From Endobacterium cereale (GTDB taxonomy: Bacteria > Pseudomonadota > Alphaproteobacteria > Rhizobiales > Rhizobiaceae): a DNA stretch of 64,000 nt. The notes under the pieces were generated by a model. It was not told where the DNA came from and made no database searches. It worked only from the letters and a program-made list of their open reading frames with translations. Below are positions 35,362-43,836 of the stretch, in pieces (positions within the stretch are counted from its first letter, which is position 1; every line of letters starts with the position of its first letter). The stretch is taken from the NCBI RefSeq assembly GCF_009617585.1, contig NZ_WIXI01000048.1, forward strand, positions 124,001 through 188,000, written 5' to 3'. The translations under genes were made by a program, and so were the position numbers.

Positions 35362-36900
35362 GTGCCCCGTAACCTTGCCATTCGTTTTGCCGCTTCCGCC
35401 ACTGCCGTGATGATGAGCCTCTCTTCACCGGTGTGGGCGCAGGAGCAGCCGCCGCAAAGTGATCAGGTGGAAACGACACAGGAAAAAGAGGGATCATCAC
35501 CCGGCATTTTCAGCCTGATCCCGGCCGACTCGACGACGGATCATGTGCTGAAGGTCGGCGACACCGACCTGCCCTATACGGCGACGGCCGGTATGCTGGA
35601 CCTGATCGGCCAGGACGGCAACCGCACGGCCAAAATCTTCTACACCGCCTATGTGGCGAAGGACCGCAAACCGGGCCGCCCGCTGACCTTTGCTTTCAAT
35701 GGCGGTCCGGGAGCGGCCTCGGCCTATCTGCATATGGGACTGGTCGGGCCAAAAGTGCTGGAATTCGGTGAGACGGGTGACAACGGAACGACGCCGAGCC
35801 TGAAAGACAATCCCGACAGTTGGCTGGCCTTTACGGACCTCGTGCTGATCGATCCGGTCGGCACCGGCTGGAGCCGGGCCGCCAGCGATGAGGCGGCCAG
35901 CAATTTCTACAAGGTGCGACAGGATGCCGAAAGCCTTGCCAAGGCGATCGCGCTCTACACCCAGCGCAACGACCGACTGGATGCGACAAAATATCTGCTG
36001 GGTGAAAGTTACGGCGGGTTTCGCGCGGCGAAAGTGGCGGCGGCATTGAAGGACAGCCAGAGCATGCTGGTCTCCGGCGTCGTCATGCTATCACCATTTC
36101 TGGAAGGTCGTTTTCTAGGCAATTCCGACGATCCGTTGACGTCAGCGCTGCAGCTGCCTTCGCTGGCGGCCGCAGAGATGGAGCGACGCGGAACATTTAC
36201 ACCGGGCGGCATGAAAGAGGCGGAAAGTTTTGCCATGGGTGCCTACCTCACCTCGCTCGCCGGTGCGCGACCGAGCGGCAGCGCCGCCGACGGGCTGTAT
36301 AGCCGGCTGGCGGGCATGACCGGCATGCCGAAGGATGCGATTTCCCGCAGCCGTGGTTTTCTCGGCGATATCTATGCCAAACAGATGGCCGGCCCCGGCA
36401 AGGTGGTAAGTCCCTATGACGCGTCTTACGCGGTGCCGGATGCCTATCCGGAAGTACCGTACAGCCAGAACGACGACCCGATCCTCGATGGTTATACGCG
36501 CGCTTACGGTTCGGCTTTCGCGACCTATGCCCGCAACGAGCTCGGCTTCAGAACGGATATGACTTATTCGCTGTTAAACACCGAGGTTAACCGTCGCTGG
36601 GAATGGAACGGCAATCGCGGCGGCGATGCACGGGCACTCGCCAGCGCTTCCACCGACCTGCGCGATCTTCTTTCGGTTATTCCGTCTTTCAGGCTGATGA
36701 TCGCGCATGGCTATAGCGATGCGCTGACGCCTTATGGTGTCAGCCGATATGTGATCGACCATATGCCAACGGAGCTTGCCAACGGCCGGACATCGCTAAA
36801 AGTCTATCGTGGCGGGCACATGTTTTACACCCAGATCCCTTCACGGCAGGCGATGGCGGCGGATGCCCGCGCCTTTTATGAACCGAAGGCGACGGAGTGA
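35362..36900 (+). CDS. Secreted S10-type serine carboxypeptidase-like protein
   Basis: 512 residues from GTG 35362, chosen for GGAGAG six bases upstream and because it starts a clean Sec signal peptide (PRNLAIRFAAS...SSPVWAQ|EQ). The alpha/beta-hydrolase core has the oxyanion motif NGGPGAAS, nucleophile Ser216 in GESYGGFR, Asp453 (GYSDALTP) and His486 (YRGGHMFY), so the full S10 triad is present. Known: bacterial S10-like proteins are poorly characterised periplasmic or secreted peptidases. It is monocistronic: divergent from the M20 gene and followed by a 544-bp gap. Confidence 0.85.
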   Translation: MPRNLAIRFAASATAVMMSLSSPVWAQEQPPQSDQVETTQEKEGSSPGIFSLIPADSTTDHVLKVGDTDLPYTATAGMLDLIGQDGNRTAKIFYTAYVAKDRKPGRPLTFAFNGGPGAASAYLHMGLVGPKVLEFGETGDNGTTPSLKDNPDSWLAFTDLVLIDPVGTGWSRAASDEAASNFYKVRQDAESLAKAIALYTQRNDRLDATKYLLGESYGGFRAAKVAAALKDSQSMLVSGVVMLSPFLEGRFLGNSDDPLTSALQLPSLAAAEMERRGTFTPGGMKEAESFAMGAYLTSLAGARPSGSAADGLYSRLAGMTGMPKDAISRSRGFLGDIYAKQMAGPGKVVSPYDASYAVPDAYPEVPYSQNDDPILDGYTRAYGSAFATYARNELGFRTDMTYSLLNTEVNRRWEWNGNRGGDARALASASTDLRDLLSVIPSFRLMIAHGYSDALTPYGVSRYVIDHMPTELANGRTSLKVYRGGHMFYTQIPSRQAMAADARAFYEPKATE

Positions 36901-37444
36901 ACAGCGCGCCGGTTTTGGAATGCAATTGAACGATCACATCGCCGGCCTCTGGTCGGCGACTTTTCTTTCAGCGATCACAATGAAACGACACATGCCCGCA
37001 TCAAGACATAGTTGTAAATAATTTAGTTGTCATTTCATCGAGACTTATTGCGGATAATCGTGTTTTCATCGATGATTTCGCGGACAATGAAATTTAATAT
37101 TTTTATTTTTAAACATATAGATAGTTTATTTTACCTCATTCCTAATTTGACTTTCGTCAGTCAAAATCAACGCGAACATAAATTTTCATACTCACATCAA
37201 TTGACAACTATCTCTCAACGCGCAATGTCTTGAACAGCAATCGGTGACGGGGAGGAGTCTCGTAGCCGACCTGCGGGAGATAAGGGCGCACCTGATGCGT
37301 CATGACGGCTGATCACGCCACGCACAGATTTTTCTCCCGCATGGATTCACGTCCGCCCACATCGGCGGATGCAGGAACGATCGGGAGCGCCATGAACGAC
37401 AGCATGCATGTTTTAACGACCAAGGTCCTGCCGCAGGTGAGCGC
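36901..37444. promoter_or_regulatory. AT-rich intergenic region with a TTGACT-N6-AGTCAA dyad
   Basis: I see no credible gene in these 544 bp. Positions about 37010-37230 are strongly AT-rich. A perfect inverted repeat TTGACT-TTCGTC-AGTCAA lies at 37147-37164, about 280 bp before the 2-hydroxyacid dehydrogenase start. It could be an operator. The stretch 37240-37440 is GC-rich again and likely forms the 5' leader. No tRNA or riboswitch class was recognised. Confidence 0.4.
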
Positions 37445-38413
37445 ATGAGCATCGTCGTCGCCACCACCTCGCCCGGTTTTGGCCGCCATGGCCGCCTGCC
37501 GCAAATGCTGGAAGAGACCGGCTGGGAAATCATCCGCTGCGTTGACACGAGCCTGCCGGATGGCGGACTTTCAAAACATATCGAACGCGCCGATTTTCTT
37601 GTCGCCGGCCTGACCTCGGTGACATCGGACAGCATTGCCAATGCGCCAAAACTGCGCGCCGTGTTGAAACACGGGGTCGGCACAGACAGTGTCGATATCG
37701 CCGCCTGCACAGAGCGCGGCCTGCCGGTCACCAATACACCGGCGGCCAATGCCAATGCGGTGGCGGAACTAGCAGTCGGCCTGATGTTTTCGCTCGCCCG
37801 CAACATTGCGCAGGGTCATATGAGCGTCGTCTCCGGCGGCTGGGACCGCAAGCCCGGCGTGGAAATTTCCGGCAAGACCCTCGGCATCGTAGGGCTTGGC
37901 AATATCGGCAGGCTTTTGGCGACAAAGGCGATCGGCCTCGGCATGAGCGTTGTCGCCTCCGACCTCTACCCGGATCGGGCGTTCATGGCCGAAAACGGCA
38001 TCGAACTGCTGGACCTCGACGCACTGCTGGCGCGCTCCGACTATGTTTCGCTGCATGTGTTCGGCGGCGCCGATAATTCGGCGCTGATCAATGCCGAAAA
38101 GCTGGCACTGATGAAACCGTCCGCCTGCCTGCTCAATCTCGCGCGTGGCGAGGTGGTGGACAATGATGCGCTGGCCACCGCCATCGAAGCCGGCAGGCTG
38201 AAGGGTGCGGGCATCGATGCGTTCGTCACCGAGCCACCGGATGTGTCGCATCCGCTGTTCAAGCTGCCAGGCGTGGTTTTCACACCGCATAGCGGTGCCG
38301 ACAGTCTCGAAGCTTTTGAAAATGTCGGCCTGATGGTTATCAGCGACATAAAGGATTTCATTGCCGGCAACCGCCCTGCCCGCGTGCTCAACAAGGAGGT
38401 TTATGAGCGATGA
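37445..38413 (+). CDS. D-isomer-specific 2-hydroxyacid dehydrogenase (NAD-dependent)
   Basis: 322 residues, usual family length. The substrate domain is split around a Rossmann domain with the GKTLGIVGLGNIGRLLA dinucleotide fingerprint. The catalytic set is visible: Arg in NLARGEVVDND, Glu in FVTEPPD, and His in VFTPHSGAD. Known: it interconverts a 2-oxo acid and a D-type 2-hydroxy acid. It overlaps the next gene by 4 bp. That gene encodes an unrelated 2-hydroxyacid dehydrogenase family, often of opposite stereospecificity, so the two probably act on the same oxoacid. The exact substrate (glycerate-, lactate- or sulfolactate-like) is not evident. Confidence 0.87.
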   Translation: MSIVVATTSPGFGRHGRLPQMLEETGWEIIRCVDTSLPDGGLSKHIERADFLVAGLTSVTSDSIANAPKLRAVLKHGVGTDSVDIAACTERGLPVTNTPAANANAVAELAVGLMFSLARNIAQGHMSVVSGGWDRKPGVEISGKTLGIVGLGNIGRLLATKAIGLGMSVVASDLYPDRAFMAENGIELLDLDALLARSDYVSLHVFGGADNSALINAEKLALMKPSACLLNLARGEVVDNDALATAIEAGRLKGAGIDAFVTEPPDVSHPLFKLPGVVFTPHSGADSLEAFENVGLMVISDIKDFIAGNRPARVLNKEVYER

Positions 38414-39459
38414 CCGAACCACGTTACGCCGCCGCCGATCTTTTGGCACTCGCCCGTGCGCTGTTCACAAACGCCGGCCTTGAGGCCGACAAGGCCGAAG
38501 CCGTCGCCACCTACCTCGTCGAAGCCGATCTCATGGGTCACAGCACGCACGGATTGGCCTTGGCCGGCTGGTATCTGCAGGGCATCGCCGATGGCGTGGT
38601 CACCAGGACCGGCACCTATGAAGTCGTCAGCGACAAGGGACCGGCCGTATGCTGGCAAGGCAATCGCCTGCCCGGCGCTTGGCTCACATCGAAAGCCGTA
38701 AAACTTGCCACCGAACGCGCGACAAAATTCGGCACCGCCACGGTCGTCATCGCCAACAGCCACCATATCGGCGCGCTTGCCGCCTATCTGGAATTGGCGA
38801 CATCGAAGAACATGATGGTCTCGGTCGCGTCGTCTTCACCGTCTGGCGGACAGGTGGCGCCATTCGGCGGCTTGAAGGGCGTTTATACGCCCAACCCGGT
38901 CGCCTATGGCATCCCGACACCCGACGGACCGATGCTGATCGACATCTCCGCCTCGATCACCACCAACAACATGTCGCAACGGCTGATCCGCGAAGGCCGC
39001 CAGTATGAGCATGACTGGCTGATGGATGCTGAGGGCAATCCTTCGCGTGACCCCAAGGTGCTGGATCAGGGTGGTTCCCTGCTGCCGACGGGTGGTTTCG
39101 ACCATGGCCAGAAGGGTTATGGCATGGCATTGCAGGTGGAGGCGATCACACAGGGCCTTGCCGGTTACGGCCGTGCCGATGCGCCCAAGGGCACCAATGC
39201 AGCCGTGACCGTGCAGGTGTGGGACCCGGAAGCCTTTGGTGGTCGCGATGCGTTTTTGCGGCAGACCGGCTGGCTGGCCGATGCCTGCCACGCCACCCCG
39301 CCACGGCCCGGCGTCAGCCGCGTGCGCCTGCCCGGCGAGGCAGCACTTGGCCGTAAGAAGACGGCGCTCGCAGACGGCGTCCAGCTTTATCCAACCATCA
39401 TAGGCTCGATTGAGCCGCATGCAGAGCGGCTGGGTGTCGCGATGCCGAAACCGATCTGA
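38410..39459 (+). CDS. Ldh-family (malate/L-lactate/sulfolactate) dehydrogenase
   Basis: 349 residues of the Ldh_2/ComC family, which has its own fold unrelated to Rossmann dehydrogenases. Conserved parts are seen: HSTHGLALAGWYL (catalytic His region), ANSHHIGALAAYLE, TPNPVAYGIP and IDISASITTNNMSQ. ATGA overlap with the upstream 2-hydroxyacid dehydrogenase shows translational coupling. Known relatives oxidise malate, L-lactate, ureidoglycolate, delta1-piperideine-2-carboxylate or (R)-sulfolactate. Six bases separate its stop from the convergent LysR gene. Confidence 0.87.
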   Translation: MTEPRYAAADLLALARALFTNAGLEADKAEAVATYLVEADLMGHSTHGLALAGWYLQGIADGVVTRTGTYEVVSDKGPAVCWQGNRLPGAWLTSKAVKLATERATKFGTATVVIANSHHIGALAAYLELATSKNMMVSVASSSPSGGQVAPFGGLKGVYTPNPVAYGIPTPDGPMLIDISASITTNNMSQRLIREGRQYEHDWLMDAEGNPSRDPKVLDQGGSLLPTGGFDHGQKGYGMALQVEAITQGLAGYGRADAPKGTNAAVTVQVWDPEAFGGRDAFLRQTGWLADACHATPPRPGVSRVRLPGEAALGRKKTALADGVQLYPTIIGSIEPHAERLGVAMPKPI

Positions 39460-39465
39460 AGCATT

Positions 39466-40383
39466 TCAAGGCGCGGGCCGAGCCGCCTGCGCCTTGATGA
39501 AATCGATGAAGGCCCGCAATGGGGCCGGCACCAGCCGCCGGCCCGAATAATAAAGGAACGGGCCGGGAAACCGCTGGCTCCAAGGCTCCAGAACCTCCTC
39601 CAGCGCACCGCTGTCGAGATGCGGCTTCAGCCAGCCGTCGAATATGTAGATGATGCCACTGCCGGCAATCGCCGCCTCGATTGCCAGTTCTATCGCTGCA
39701 CCGGGCTGGACGATCAACGGACCGGTTGGATCGACGCGAACGATTTCTTCCCCCTGTTCGAATTCCCATGGCCCCATCATCGCGCCACTGGCAAAACGCC
39801 CACGCATACAGGCGTGATCGAGCAGATCGCGCGGATGCTGCGGCCGACCGTGACGCTCGAAATAGGCGGGCGAGGCGGCAGTCACGAAACGCTGGATGCG
39901 CGGGCCGATCGGCACCGCGATCATGTCCTGCTCCAGCCGTTCGTCGTAGCGGATACCGGCATCACAACCGGCCGCGATGATATCGACAAAACTGTCATCG
40001 CTGACAATTTCAAGCGTGATATCGGGATAGGCAGCCAGAAAACCCGGAACGATAGCCGGCAGAACCAGACGCGCCGCACTGACCGGAACATTGATGCGCA
40101 GCACGCCGGTCGGCGTATCGCGATAGCCGTTGACGACATCGAGCGCGGCCTCCACTTCCGACAGTGCCGGGCCAAGACGCTCCAGAAGCCCCCTGCCCGC
40201 TTCGGTCGGCACCACGCTGCGGGTAGTTCGGTTGAGAAGCCGCACGCCGAGTTGCGTTTCCAGCCGCCGCACCGCTTCGCTCAGACCCGATGCGCTATAG
40301 GCACTGCTGCGGGCCGCATCGCGAAAACCGCCAGCACGGGCAACGGCCACGAATGCATTGAGATCTCCCAGATCGGTTTTCAT
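39466..40383 (-). CDS. LysR-family transcriptional regulator
   Basis: 305 residues from ATG 40383 (MKTDLGDLNAF); an ATG four codons upstream (40395) is also possible. The N-terminal HTH reads LNAFVAVARAGGFRDAARSS with SGLSEAVRRLETQLG, a typical LTTR helix-turn-helix. The effector domain matches the DNA-binding LTTR subgroup (LRINVPVSAARLVLP, GCDAGIRYDERLEQDM). It is divergent from the aldo-keto reductase gene, the classical arrangement for an LTTR and its target. The inducer is unknown. Confidence 0.88.
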   Translation of the reverse strand: MKTDLGDLNAFVAVARAGGFRDAARSSAYSASGLSEAVRRLETQLGVRLLNRTTRSVVPTEAGRGLLERLGPALSEVEAALDVVNGYRDTPTGVLRINVPVSAARLVLPAIVPGFLAAYPDITLEIVSDDSFVDIIAAGCDAGIRYDERLEQDMIAVPIGPRIQRFVTAASPAYFERHGRPQHPRDLLDHACMRGRFASGAMMGPWEFEQGEEIVRVDPTGPLIVQPGAAIELAIEAAIAGSGIIYIFDGWLKPHLDSGALEEVLEPWSQRFPGPFLYYSGRRLVPAPLRAFIDFIKAQAARPAP

Positions 40384-40407
40384 GCCCCGTCCCATTGTTC
40401 GAAATTC

Positions 40408-40444
40408 CGCACAACTCGTGCCGATTATATCCGATTATCGTGCG
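40408..40444. promoter_or_regulatory. Candidate LysR operator between the regulator and the aldo-keto reductase
   Basis: Within the 110-bp divergent gap, two copies of CCGATTAT (40421-40428 and 40431-40438) lie exactly one helical turn apart. They are flanked by CGCAC (40408-40412) and GTGCG (40440-40444), which form an inverted pair. This is the expected place for an LTTR binding site, but no protein-specific consensus is known to me. Confidence 0.4.
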
Positions 40445-40493
40445 AACCGACAGGGCCTATCTTCGTTGTCATCAGAAGCGAAGGAGACTGATC

Positions 40494-41372
40494 ATGGCCA
40501 ATATCGACAAAGCCGGTACGTTCAAACTCGGAGACCACACGGTCAAGCGCCTCGGCTACGGCGCGATGCAGCTCGCCGGCAAAGGCGTATTCGGCCCGCC
40601 GAAGGATCATGACGCCGCGATTGCCGTGCTGCGGGCAGTCATCGAAAGCGGTGTGAACCATATCGACACCAGCGATTTTTATGGCCCGCATGTCACCAAC
40701 AAGCTGATCAAGGAAGCGCTGCATCCCTACACCGACGATCTCGTCATCGTCACCAAGATCGGCGCACGGCGTGGCGAAGATGCATCCTGGCTGCCGGCCT
40801 TTTCTGCGCAGGACCTAGAGCAGGCAGTGCACGACAACCTCAAAAATCTCGGCCTCGACGTTATCGATGTCGTGAACCTGCGGCTGATGTTCGGCGTGCA
40901 TGGTCCGGCGGAAGGTTCGCTGGAGGCACCGCTGACAGCACTGGCGGAATTGCAGCGCAAGGGACTGGTTCGCCATATCGGCCTCAGCAACGTCACGCCG
41001 ACACAGCTTGCCGAGGGACGCAAGATCGCCGACATCGTCTGCGTGCAGAACATGTACAATCTGGCGCATCGCGATGACGACACGCTGATCGACGATCTCG
41101 CCCGCGACGGCATTGCCTATGTGCCGTTCTTCCCGCTCGGTGGTTTCAGCCCGCTGCAATCCTCTACGCTGTCGGATGTGGCAGTGCGGCTTGGCGCGAC
41201 GCCGATGCAGGTGGCGCTGGCATGGCTATTGAAGCGCTCGCCGAACATTCTGCTGATCCCCGGCACGTCTTCTGTCGGGCACCTGCGGGAAAATCTCGCG
41301 GTTACGGAAGTGGAACTGTCGGACGCGGTGATGGTCGAGCTGGATGGCGTGGCCGCGATCAAGGCGGCCTGA
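40494..41372 (+). CDS. Aldo/keto reductase
   Basis: 292 residues from ATG 40494 with AAGGAGA just upstream. The TIM-barrel family motifs are present: GYGAMQLAGKGVFG, the catalytic Asp-Tyr segment INHIDTSDFYGPH, the Lys in VIVTKIGARRG, and the NADPH-binding tail IPGTSSVGHLRENL. Known: AKRs reduce aldehydes or ketones with NADPH, and close relatives are often annotated as oxidoreductases of unknown substrate. It stands alone, ends in a strong terminator, and is probably controlled by the divergent LysR regulator. Confidence 0.9.
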   Translation: MANIDKAGTFKLGDHTVKRLGYGAMQLAGKGVFGPPKDHDAAIAVLRAVIESGVNHIDTSDFYGPHVTNKLIKEALHPYTDDLVIVTKIGARRGEDASWLPAFSAQDLEQAVHDNLKNLGLDVIDVVNLRLMFGVHGPAEGSLEAPLTALAELQRKGLVRHIGLSNVTPTQLAEGRKIADIVCVQNMYNLAHRDDDTLIDDLARDGIAYVPFFPLGGFSPLQSSTLSDVAVRLGATPMQVALAWLLKRSPNILLIPGTSSVGHLRENLAVTEVELSDAVMVELDGVAAIKAA

Positions 41373-41389
41373 GTTTTCACGAAAGAGGC

Positions 41390-41417
41390 AAGGCCTCTCT
41401 GTCGGGAGAGGCCTTTT
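41390..41417 (+). terminator. Rho-independent terminator after the aldo/keto reductase
   Basis: A perfect 10-bp stem AAGGCCTCTC/GAGAGGCCTT (41390-41399 and 41406-41415) with a six-base loop is followed by a TTTT run. It lies 17 bp after the aldo-keto reductase stop. The reverse direction could also serve the convergent small gene ending at 41423. Confidence 0.85.
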
Positions 41418-41422
41418 CAGCA

Positions 41423-41662
41423 TCAGGCACTGTAAATTGCCTGCAGACGCGCCAGATCGGCGATCTTCAGTTCCACCGGATCGGCGCCATCCCGCGGAGG
41501 CTTGAACCATGTGATCGCGTCGCTCACCGCCGTGGCGTGTGGCTCGGGATAACCGCCGAGCCCGATCGCCCATTGACGGACGATCTCGCGATCCATGCGA
41601 CCGGCCGCATAACGGTCATGCACGGTTTTCGCTGAATGGGTCAGGTCTTCGACCTTCTTCAT
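41423..41662 (-). CDS. Small conserved-looking hypothetical protein (79 aa)
   Basis: 79 residues, starting with ATG that overlaps the upstream stop by one base (TGATG), so it is coupled to the 95-residue gene. The sequence (MKKVEDLTHSAKTVHDRY ... LADLARLQAIYSA) is soluble and charged, with no membrane segment or recognised domain. Good codon use, coupling and a downstream terminator support a real gene. Function unknown. Confidence 0.6.
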   Translation of the reverse strand: MKKVEDLTHSAKTVHDRYAAGRMDREIVRQWAIGLGGYPEPHATAVSDAITWFKPPRDGADPVELKIADLARLQAIYSA

Positions 41663-41949
41663 CAGTGAACAGCCGGCTCGGGATCCTCGCCGCCGAAGAA
41701 TGAACGGATACCGTCGCGCTCCACCGTGGCGAGAAATTCCTCGAAAGCCTCGCGATCGGTGGCAAAAGGCTCTTCCCAGCTCGTCAAGTCGTCTTCTTCG
41801 GTGATGACCTCGAGAATCCAGTCGTTCTGCGTGCCGGCCGGACGATAGATATCCACCAGGACGGTCACGTCATCCTCGGTGAACTCGCCCGCCAGTTCGG
41901 AACGCTCCATCTCGGGTTCGTCGTGTTCGTTCGTCATATCGTCTTCCAT
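41662..41949 (-). CDS. Small acidic hypothetical protein (95 aa)
   Basis: ATG 41949 is preferred because GAAGAG sits nine bases upstream; ATGs at 41958 and 41937 are alternatives. The product is very acidic (EDDMTNEHDEPEME at the start, EPFATDREAFEEFLATVERDG near the end) and soluble. It may belong to a group of small rhizobial proteins of unknown function. It forms a two-gene unit with the 79-residue protein and is divergent from the L,D-transpeptidase gene. Confidence 0.6.
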   Translation of the reverse strand: MEDDMTNEHDEPEMERSELAGEFTEDDVTVLVDIYRPAGTQNDWILEVITEEDDLTSWEEPFATDREAFEEFLATVERDGIRSFFGGEDPEPAVH

Positions 41950-42085
41950 GGGTTTCATCTCTTCACGCCGTGAATGCTTGAGATATACCGGCTTGATGGC
42001 ACATGCCACAACCCGGCGACAAACAGGCCTTTCTCACACAGCCTTTTTGTCGCGACAGCTGCAAACGTGGCATATTTGCCGAGCT

Positions 42086-42105
42086 TTTCCACGACAGTGT
42101 GGAAA
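42086..42105. promoter_or_regulatory. Inverted repeat TTTCCAC-N6-GTGGAAA upstream of the L,D-transpeptidase
   Basis: A perfect 7-bp dyad with six central bases lies in the 247-bp divergent gap, about 90 bp before the transpeptidase start. It may be an operator for either unit or a leader hairpin. No matching known consensus was recognised. Confidence 0.35.
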
Positions 42106-42196
42106 TGCCGCCAATGTGATGGCCGCTAGCTTGTCCGCCGGAAAGCGCCGGTTCAGAACGGATCATCATTGTTTCGAAGAGATTCCGTACCCCCAC

Positions 42197-42898
42197 ATGA
42201 CCAGCGAACTTCAATTGTCGCGACGCGCCTTCGTCATCGGCTCTGTCGCCATGACCGCTACCCTTGCCGGCTGCGCCACCAGCACAGGCCCGAAAAATGT
42301 GCCCGTTCCAGAACAGGTGCGCCGCCCGATCGTTCCGGCCACGGAAGCAGAACTGCAGGAACGTTATGCCGCCGTTTCCGATGGTGGGCACCAGATTCCT
42401 GCCATTCCTTACCAGCAGATCGACCCCAAATATTATCGCCAGCGTGTAATCGATCCGACTGGCGAGACGCCCGGTACGGTGGTCGTGAACACACCGGATC
42501 GTTTTCTCTACGTGGTCGAACCGGGTGGCACCGCCATGCGTTACGGTGTCGGCATCGGCCGTGACGGTTTTGCCTGGCAGGGCGAAGGTGTCATTCACTG
42601 GCGCCAGCCTTGGCCGCGTTGGAAGCCACCGGCTGACATGATCGCCCGCCAGCCGGGCCTCTCCCGCTTCTCGGTCGAAAACGGCGGCATGGATCCGGGC
42701 ATCAAGAACCCGCTCGGCGCCCGTGCGCTCTACATTTTCCAGAACAATCAGGACACGCTCTACCGCCTGCACGGTTCACCGGAATGGCAGTCGATCGGCA
42801 AGGCAACCTCTTCCGGCTGCGTGCGCCTGATCAACCAGGATGTCATCGATCTCTACAGCCGCGTGCCCTATCACGCCCGGATCGTCGTGCATCAGTAA
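42197..42898 (+). CDS. L,D-transpeptidase (YkuD/ErfK type), Tat-type lipoprotein signal
   Basis: 233 residues from ATG 42197. The N-terminus SRRAFVIGSVAMTATLAGC combines a twin-arginine with a lipobox (LAGC), suggesting Tat-dependent lipoprotein export. The YkuD catalytic motif is intact: His192 (LHGSPEW) and Cys208 in SSGCVRL. Known: these enzymes make 3-3 peptidoglycan crosslinks or attach outer-membrane proteins to peptidoglycan; Rhizobiales encode many, in line with their polar growth. The gene stands alone, followed by a palindromic stretch. Confidence 0.9.
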   Translation: MTSELQLSRRAFVIGSVAMTATLAGCATSTGPKNVPVPEQVRRPIVPATEAELQERYAAVSDGGHQIPAIPYQQIDPKYYRQRVIDPTGETPGTVVVNTPDRFLYVVEPGGTAMRYGVGIGRDGFAWQGEGVIHWRQPWPRWKPPADMIARQPGLSRFSVENGGMDPGIKNPLGARALYIFQNNQDTLYRLHGSPEWQSIGKATSSGCVRLINQDVIDLYSRVPYHARIVVHQ

Positions 42899-42908
42899 GC
42901 GGCAGGTC

Positions 42909-42949
42909 GCGCTTGCCGTTGATTTTGCAAGCGTGCCGGGCTAGCCCGG
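42909..42949. promoter_or_regulatory. Two nested inverted repeats between the transpeptidase and rpiR-type gene
   Basis: CGCTTGC-N10-GCAAGCG (42910-42933) is followed by the perfect palindrome CCGGGCTAGCCCGG (42936-42949). The pair may terminate the transpeptidase message (no U-run) or serve as an operator. The CTTGC/GCAAG half-sites resemble those in the palindrome upstream of the ABC operon at 43837, so autoregulation by the RpiR protein is possible. Confidence 0.35.
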
Positions 42950-42976
42950 TCATCGGATCAACGGCAGGTGCGGAAT

Positions 42977-43834
42977 ATGGCTAAAGAGCGCGTTCAGAAA
43001 ACACTGGTCGAGCGTGTGCAGGCTGTCGCCGGCAGCCTGACTGCGACCGAACAGAAGCTGATTTCAGAGCTGATGCGGGCGCCGCGCGACGTGGCGATCG
43101 GCACGTCCAGCGAATTCGCCGCCCGGCTCGGTGTGCATGAGGCAACTACCTCACGCCTTGCCCGCAAACTGGGCTTTGCCTCCTACGGAGAATTTCGCGA
43201 CGAATTGCGCCGCGAATTTTTGAAAGTTGCCGATCCGGCCGAGCGCATTTCCGCAACGCTCAATGATGCGAGAGCACAGGGTTTCCTGCCGCTTCTGGTG
43301 GCCAGCGAGTTGGCGGCGCTGACGGCCATGACCGACCACATTTCCGATGCGCGCATTCTCGAAGCTGCGGAAAAACTCGATTGCCGTCGTGTGTTCATTT
43401 ATGGACATGGCAATGCCGAGGTCCTTTCCGTGCTGATGGAACGCCGGTTGCGGCGGCTGGGCATAGACAGCCATCCGCTATCCGGCAACCCGCGCGATCT
43501 CGCCGAACAGATGCTGACACTGTCCGCAGATGACGCACTTCTCCTCTTCGCCTTCCGCCGTCAGCCGCCTGATTATGAGCGGCTGATGCAGGTGGCGGCA
43601 GAGAGCAGAGCGAAGACCGTGGTGATTTCCGGCACGATCGGTCCGTCGCTGACGCCGAACCCGGATGTGCTGCTTTCCGCCCCCCGCGCCGGCATGCCCG
43701 ACAGCTTTCAGACACTGACCGTGCCGATGGCGATCTGCAACGCCGTCGTTCTGGCGCTAGCGGAACGCAGAGGCCCGGATGCGCTGGCCACGCTCGACCG
43801 GTTGGGCGACCTGATTGCAAAATTCGAAAACTGA
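42977..43834 (+). CDS. RpiR/MurR-family regulator with SIS domain
   Basis: 285 residues from ATG 42977 (MAKERVQKTL), with AGGTG seven bases upstream; a GTG three codons earlier is less likely. The N-terminal HTH_6 domain reads TSSEFAARLGVHEATTSRLARKLGF. The C-terminal SIS domain (about 120-260, VFIYGHGNAEVLSVLMERRL, FAFRRQPPDY) is the phosphosugar-binding fold. Known: such proteins usually sense sugar phosphates. It sits 82 bp before a co-directional ABC importer operon, which it probably controls through the palindromes at 43837-43883. Confidence 0.88.
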   Translation: MAKERVQKTLVERVQAVAGSLTATEQKLISELMRAPRDVAIGTSSEFAARLGVHEATTSRLARKLGFASYGEFRDELRREFLKVADPAERISATLNDARAQGFLPLLVASELAALTAMTDHISDARILEAAEKLDCRRVFIYGHGNAEVLSVLMERRLRRLGIDSHPLSGNPRDLAEQMLTLSADDALLLFAFRRQPPDYERLMQVAAESRAKTVVISGTIGPSLTPNPDVLLSAPRAGMPDSFQTLTVPMAICNAVVLALAERRGPDALATLDRLGDLIAKFEN

Positions 43835-43836
43835 TT

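Noticed and set aside
37027..37233. 68-codon open frame in the AT-rich gap after the S10 peptidase
   Set aside because: Composition (Phe/Ile/Ser-rich) reflects AT-rich non-coding DNA. It spans the TTGACT/AGTCAA dyad, and there is no good ribosome site.
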